Shown in pieces: positions 60,948 to 64,000 of a DNA stretch of 64,000 nucleotides. A program made the translations under genes and the position numbers. The DNA comes from Sphingobacteriaceae bacterium. GTDB lineage: Bacteria > Bacteroidota > Bacteroidia > UBA7662. A model generated the notes under the pieces. The model saw only the letters and a program-made list of their open reading frames with translations, did not search any database and was not told where the DNA came from. The DNA lies in the NCBI GenBank assembly GCA_013824115.1, contig PNNG01000001.1, forward strand, positions 1-64,000, given 5' to 3'. The number at the start of each line of letters is the position of its first letter. The first letter of the stretch is position 1.

Positions 60948-62195
60948 ATGGAGACTGCCCTTCCACACCCCGATACGCTAGCCGACGAGCTGTTGGCAAT
61001 GCGTCAACAATTGGAATTGCAGCAGGTGCAGCTCGATGCAGTGTTGCAACTCACCCAAGCGGTGAATTACAATTTTTCGAATGCCGCGCTGATTGAAATA
61101 TTTGGCTATTTACTCACCCAAGAGCTCAAGGCCGAACGTTTTTTGCTTTACCTCGAGGAGGAAGGCTGGAAGCGGTATGTGAGCAAAGGCTTACTGGCCG
61201 AGATTTACCCCGATATCCCTCAATTGCTGGAAGGGCAAGAACGTTGTGGCCCCATGAAATCGGAATGGCAGCGTCATTTTGCAGGGATGGAGTGGGTGGT
61301 TCCGGTGGTTTACAAACAACGCCCCTTGGCATATTTGCTTCTTGGCAATTTTGCCTGGGATACCGATACACGCAAAAACCTATTGCAGTACTTACAGGCA
61401 GTAACCAATGTATTGGCTGTTGCCAACGAAAACCGCAGACTCTTTCAACAGCAAATGCAACAGCAAAAAATGCAGCAGGAGCTGGCGTTGGCCGCACAGA
61501 TGCAAGGATTGCTTATTCCCGATAAATTGCCGCACGACGCGCATGTGGAAATGGCTGCCATCTATTTGCCTCACCGTGATGTGGGTGGCGATTATTACGA
61601 TGTAGTGAAATTGCCTTCCGAAGAGTTGGTGTTTTGTGTTGCCGACGTTTCGGGCAAGGGCATTCCAGCAGCCTTGCTCATGTCGAATTTTCAGGCGCAC
61701 TTACGGGCCCTCATCAACTATCACCACAATTTACGCCAATTGGTAGCGGCGCTGAATACGGCCGTACTCAATATCACCAAAGGCGATAAATTCATCACCC
61801 TCTTTATTGGGAAATTGGATGAAAAATCGGGTTTGCTCAAATACATCAGTGCGGGCCATGTGCCTCCCTTGCTTATTCGGGGAGAGGAAGTGAAGGAGTT
61901 GAAAGAAGGTACCACCATTTTGGGGATGTTTGAAACCCTGCCCTTTTTGCATGTAGGCAAAATCCATCTCGAACCGGGCGACGTATTGCTGGCCTTTACC
62001 GATGGTTTATCGGAAGTAAGCGATTATCGCGGCCGGGTGTTTGGCTTGCAGCAGATAGGGAAAATGGTAGAAGCCCATCAAGCCGAAAGTTTAAAAGACA
62101 TAGAAAAGAGACTGCTCGAAACCCTGGTTAAATTCAAAGGGGATCGCAATTTTGCCGATGATTTAACCCTCTTGGGTTTGCGTTACCTGGGCTGA
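60948..62195 (+). CDS. GAF-like / SpoIIE (PPM) serine phosphatase
   Basis: A 415-aa cytosolic regulator. Residues about 20-180 form a GAF-like sensor, about 183-205 a Gln-rich coiled coil (QQQMQQQKMQQELALAAQMQ), and about 215-415 a SpoIIE/RsbU phosphatase with metal motifs VGGDYYDVV, VADVSGKGIPAALLM, DVLLAFTDGLSE and NFADDLTLL. It probably dephosphorylates an anti-sigma antagonist or similar protein. No partner kinase or STAS protein is nearby. The 3' end overlaps the O-antigen ligase gene by 33 bp. Confidence 0.93.
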   Translation: METALPHPDTLADELLAMRQQLELQQVQLDAVLQLTQAVNYNFSNAALIEIFGYLLTQELKAERFLLYLEEEGWKRYVSKGLLAEIYPDIPQLLEGQERCGPMKSEWQRHFAGMEWVVPVVYKQRPLAYLLLGNFAWDTDTRKNLLQYLQAVTNVLAVANENRRLFQQQMQQQKMQQELALAAQMQGLLIPDKLPHDAHVEMAAIYLPHRDVGGDYYDVVKLPSEELVFCVADVSGKGIPAALLMSNFQAHLRALINYHHNLRQLVAALNTAVLNITKGDKFITLFIGKLDEKSGLLKYISAGHVPPLLIRGEEVKELKEGTTILGMFETLPFLHVGKIHLEPGDVLLAFTDGLSEVSDYRGRVFGLQQIGKMVEAHQAESLKDIEKRLLETLVKFKGDRNFADDLTLLGLRYLG

Positions 62196-63629
62196 AGCAG
62201 CGGGCCTATGATACACGTCTATGGCGGTAATCATGGCTAAAAACGACCAAAACAAAAGTGCGGTTTTGTCGATATCGAGGTAGTCGTTCAAAAAGCCATG
62301 GGTAAGGTAGGTGATGAGCCCCAAGAGCACCATGAGTACCGTTTGTTTGAGGTATTGGTCGGTGAGGGTATAATACAAGCGCATGGCCTTTGAAAGGGCA
62401 AAACCGATGAGTGTAATAAAAATGAAGAAGCCCGGTATGCCCATTTCAACCAAAGGATTCATGTATTCTGAGTGAATGCCTCCTACATCGGCAGCATTGG
62501 TACTGATCATGGTTTTTTCGTTGGGCTTTTGGAAGGGCGCGTATTGAAACATATAGGTGCCGGGCCCCCAGCCGGTGAAGGGACGCTCTTCCAACATCCT
62601 CAATCCACTTGCCCAACGGTTGAGCCGTTCCAAATTGGATGCGTCGGTACGCACATTGGAAATAGATTTCACGTGTTTGCTCAGGTCGTCGTGCGAATCG
62701 GTTTTGTTTTTCATGAGCCGCATGGTGATTTCGGTTTGAAACACCAAAACAGTAGCCACCAAAACAGCTAAACTGCCCACCAAGCCCCAAAAAGGAATGC
62801 GCAAACGCAAAATGAGGTAAAATCCTGCCGCGGCAATCACCCCCAGCCAGGCAGCTCGGGTATAGCTAAAAATGATGCCCGCCACAAAAATCACCAACAA
62901 CAACAGCATCACAAAGCTCATGAGCGGTCGTTTGGTAAAAAGCGGCAAACGCAAGAGGTAAATGGCAATCATGGGAATGAAAAAGGCAATCATGGCCCCA
63001 TAAATGCCGTGATTTATAACAAAAGGTTCGCTGGCCCAATAGGAAGCTTGCTTGGTAAATCCTTCTTGCGCATGGTTGTAAATGCTCCACAAAATCACAA
63101 AGGTGAGCGGCAGCAGATACAGCCAAAGGAAAAGGTGGATGTTCTCTTTTTTTCGGAAAAGCTGTACCCCAATGAAGTAGAAGCAGGTAATGAACCACAA
63201 GTTCGAAAGAAAGAACTTGAAAGAAGTAAGCGGCATGCTGCTCGAAATGGAAGTGAAAACCATCCAAAGCAAGTAAAAAACTATCGTTAGGCTGATGGGG
63301 TGATACAAGGCCTTGGTATCGTAACGCGATTCGATGAGCAGTTTGAGGTAAAACAGCATCATCATGCCAAACAGCAAGGGCTCGGTTGGTAAAGTAAAAC
63401 TAATGCCCAGCTGTTTTACATCTACCAACACACTCAACGGGGTAATGAAGGTGATAAAGAGCAACGACCGATCGATGCTGAAAGTAACGAAATATATAAA
63501 CCACAGCGCCATGGGCAAAAACAGAAACCAGTATTGCTCTTTGGTGAGCAAATAACTGGCCGCGCTTACAAAGAGCACGCTGATGGCATAAAACCACCTT
63601 TTGCTAAGCGAGGCTGTGGCTAAACGCAT
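62163..63629 (-). CDS. O-antigen ligase family (Wzy_C) membrane protein
   Basis: A 488-aa polytopic protein with about 12-13 helices. The large periplasmic loop has NLERLNRWASGLRMLEERP, FTGWGPGTYM and HSEYMNPLVEMGIPGF; the Arg and His residues there are conserved in WaaL/Wzy-type enzymes. It transfers or polymerises lipid-linked glycan. It follows the chain-length determinant gene by 3 bp, so both belong to a polysaccharide locus reaching past the window. Confidence 0.9.
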   Translation of the reverse strand: MRLATASLSKRWFYAISVLFVSAASYLLTKEQYWFLFLPMALWFIYFVTFSIDRSLLFITFITPLSVLVDVKQLGISFTLPTEPLLFGMMMLFYLKLLIESRYDTKALYHPISLTIVFYLLWMVFTSISSSMPLTSFKFFLSNLWFITCFYFIGVQLFRKKENIHLFLWLYLLPLTFVILWSIYNHAQEGFTKQASYWASEPFVINHGIYGAMIAFFIPMIAIYLLRLPLFTKRPLMSFVMLLLLVIFVAGIIFSYTRAAWLGVIAAAGFYLILRLRIPFWGLVGSLAVLVATVLVFQTEITMRLMKNKTDSHDDLSKHVKSISNVRTDASNLERLNRWASGLRMLEERPFTGWGPGTYMFQYAPFQKPNEKTMISTNAADVGGIHSEYMNPLVEMGIPGFFIFITLIGFALSKAMRLYYTLTDQYLKQTVLMVLLGLITYLTHGFLNDYLDIDKTALLFWSFLAMITAIDVYHRPAASAQVTQTQEG

Positions 63630-63632
63630 GCC

Positions 63633-64000
63633 TTACTGTTTGCGTGCAAGTAAGTATTTGTAATTTTCTACTGCAATAAGAATGAGCAGCGAAAACAGAA
63701 ACGCACCAAACGTACTGAGCAATACAATAAGCGAACGCAAGGGATAGGTTTTCTTTTCGGCAACTTTGGCTGAATTCACCACAAACTTTACCGGCAATAC
63801 TTCGTCAACATCCACCTTAGCGCGATCGAAACGCTGGCGCAATTTTACCAGCTCTTCGTTTTCTTGTTCCAACTGTTCCTTTACGCTATTGTATGCACCG
63901 CCAAACCGACCGAGCAGGTCGAGCTGCTTTTGAAGTTCACGCGCAGTGGCTTCCGAACCACTCAATCGCCCTAAATTATTGATAATGCCTGTATCGCTTT
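63633..64000 (-). CDS. Wzz/GNVR-type chain-length determinant (5' partial)
   Basis: The frame is open to the window edge, so the start is missing; 121 codons are visible. A coiled coil (LQKQLDLLGRFGGAYNSVKE... to QRFDRAKVDVDEVLPVK) leads through a linker to one transmembrane helix (SLIVLLSTFGAFLFSLLILI) and a short basic tail, the C-terminal half of a Wzz-like polysaccharide co-polymerase. No cytosolic tyrosine-kinase domain follows, so it is not fused to a Wzc-type kinase. Confidence 0.85.
   Translation of the reverse strand, partial: SDTGIINNLGRLSGSEATARELQKQLDLLGRFGGAYNSVKEQLEQENEELVKLRQRFDRAKVDVDEVLPVKFVVNSAKVAEKKTYPLRSLIVLLSTFGAFLFSLLILIAVENYKYLLARKQ

Overview
The window looks like chromosome of a Bacteroidota bacterium with a type IX secretion system (T9SS). 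The signs are T9SS type A C-terminal sorting domains, a PorV/PorQ-family protein, a DUF5777 barrel, many lipoproteins with Bacteroidota-style lipoboxes, an SDR-type threonine dehydrogenase, and promoters matching the phylum-specific TTTG / TAnnTTTG pattern. Nearly all genes lack Shine-Dalgarno sequences. I cannot fix the order; Chitinophagales, Saprospirales or Flavobacteriales relatives are all possible. I saw no rRNA, tRNA, CRISPR array, prophage or insertion sequence.

Layout. 1-10.1 kb: two giant secreted T9SS proteins built from cohesin-like, Ig/PKD-like and dockerin-like modules, the second carrying two exact-period internal repeat arrays. 10.2-15.1 kb: a Tat-type lipoprotein amine oxidase, a cytochrome b561 protein, a lipoprotein, rlmN and a CDF metal transporter. 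15.1-16.1 kb: a DUF1778/GNAT toxin-antitoxin pair. 16.1-19.6 kb: an ECF sigma factor coupled to a single-TM plus beta-barrel protein, beside two tandemly duplicated lipoprotein genes that share promoter-like and hairpin sequences. 19.7-20.4 kb: hicAB. 20.4-23.3 kb: an nth / SDR / 2-aminomuconate-semialdehyde dehydrogenase-like operon. 23.4-23.6 kb: 85-bp non-coding repeats. 24-26 kb: a pseudouridine synthase with a 16-unit disordered repeat. 26-28.3 kb: a cytochrome c / DUF5777 / choice-of-anchor V operon. 28.5-39.7 kb: mostly housekeeping genes (tdh, recF, pdhA, ribH, aspS, rbfA, an FtsX-like permease) plus two paralogous barrels. 39.7-46.1 kb: a MORN-repeat protein with an unusual upstream region, a 40-aa membrane protein, and an operon radA-hflX-OmpA lipoprotein-anmK-epimerase. 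46.2-49.3 kb: a TPR protein, DUF4286 and a flavin oxidoreductase. 49.5-58.3 kb: a large operon of TonB-dependent receptor, 1328-aa secreted protein and PorV-like protein. 58.3-64 kb: greA, a HIT protein, ruvC, an orphan DppC-type permease, a GAF/SpoIIE phosphatase, and the edge of a polysaccharide locus (O-antigen ligase, chain-length determinant).

Most promising for new biology: (i) the TonB-receptor / giant protein / PorV-like operon, whose large product has a FlgD-like C-terminus instead of a standard T9SS tail; (ii) the ECF sigma / trans-envelope barrel / duplicated lipoprotein unit, with the same promoter-like sequence exactly 20 bp upstream of both lipoprotein starts; (iii) a set of housekeeping genes whose -7 promoter box ends 4-5 nt before the start codon, predicting leaderless mRNAs; (iv) three 11-bp direct repeats next to an exact -7 box and a rare strong Shine-Dalgarno before the MORN gene. 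These are inferences from sequence only; no search was run.
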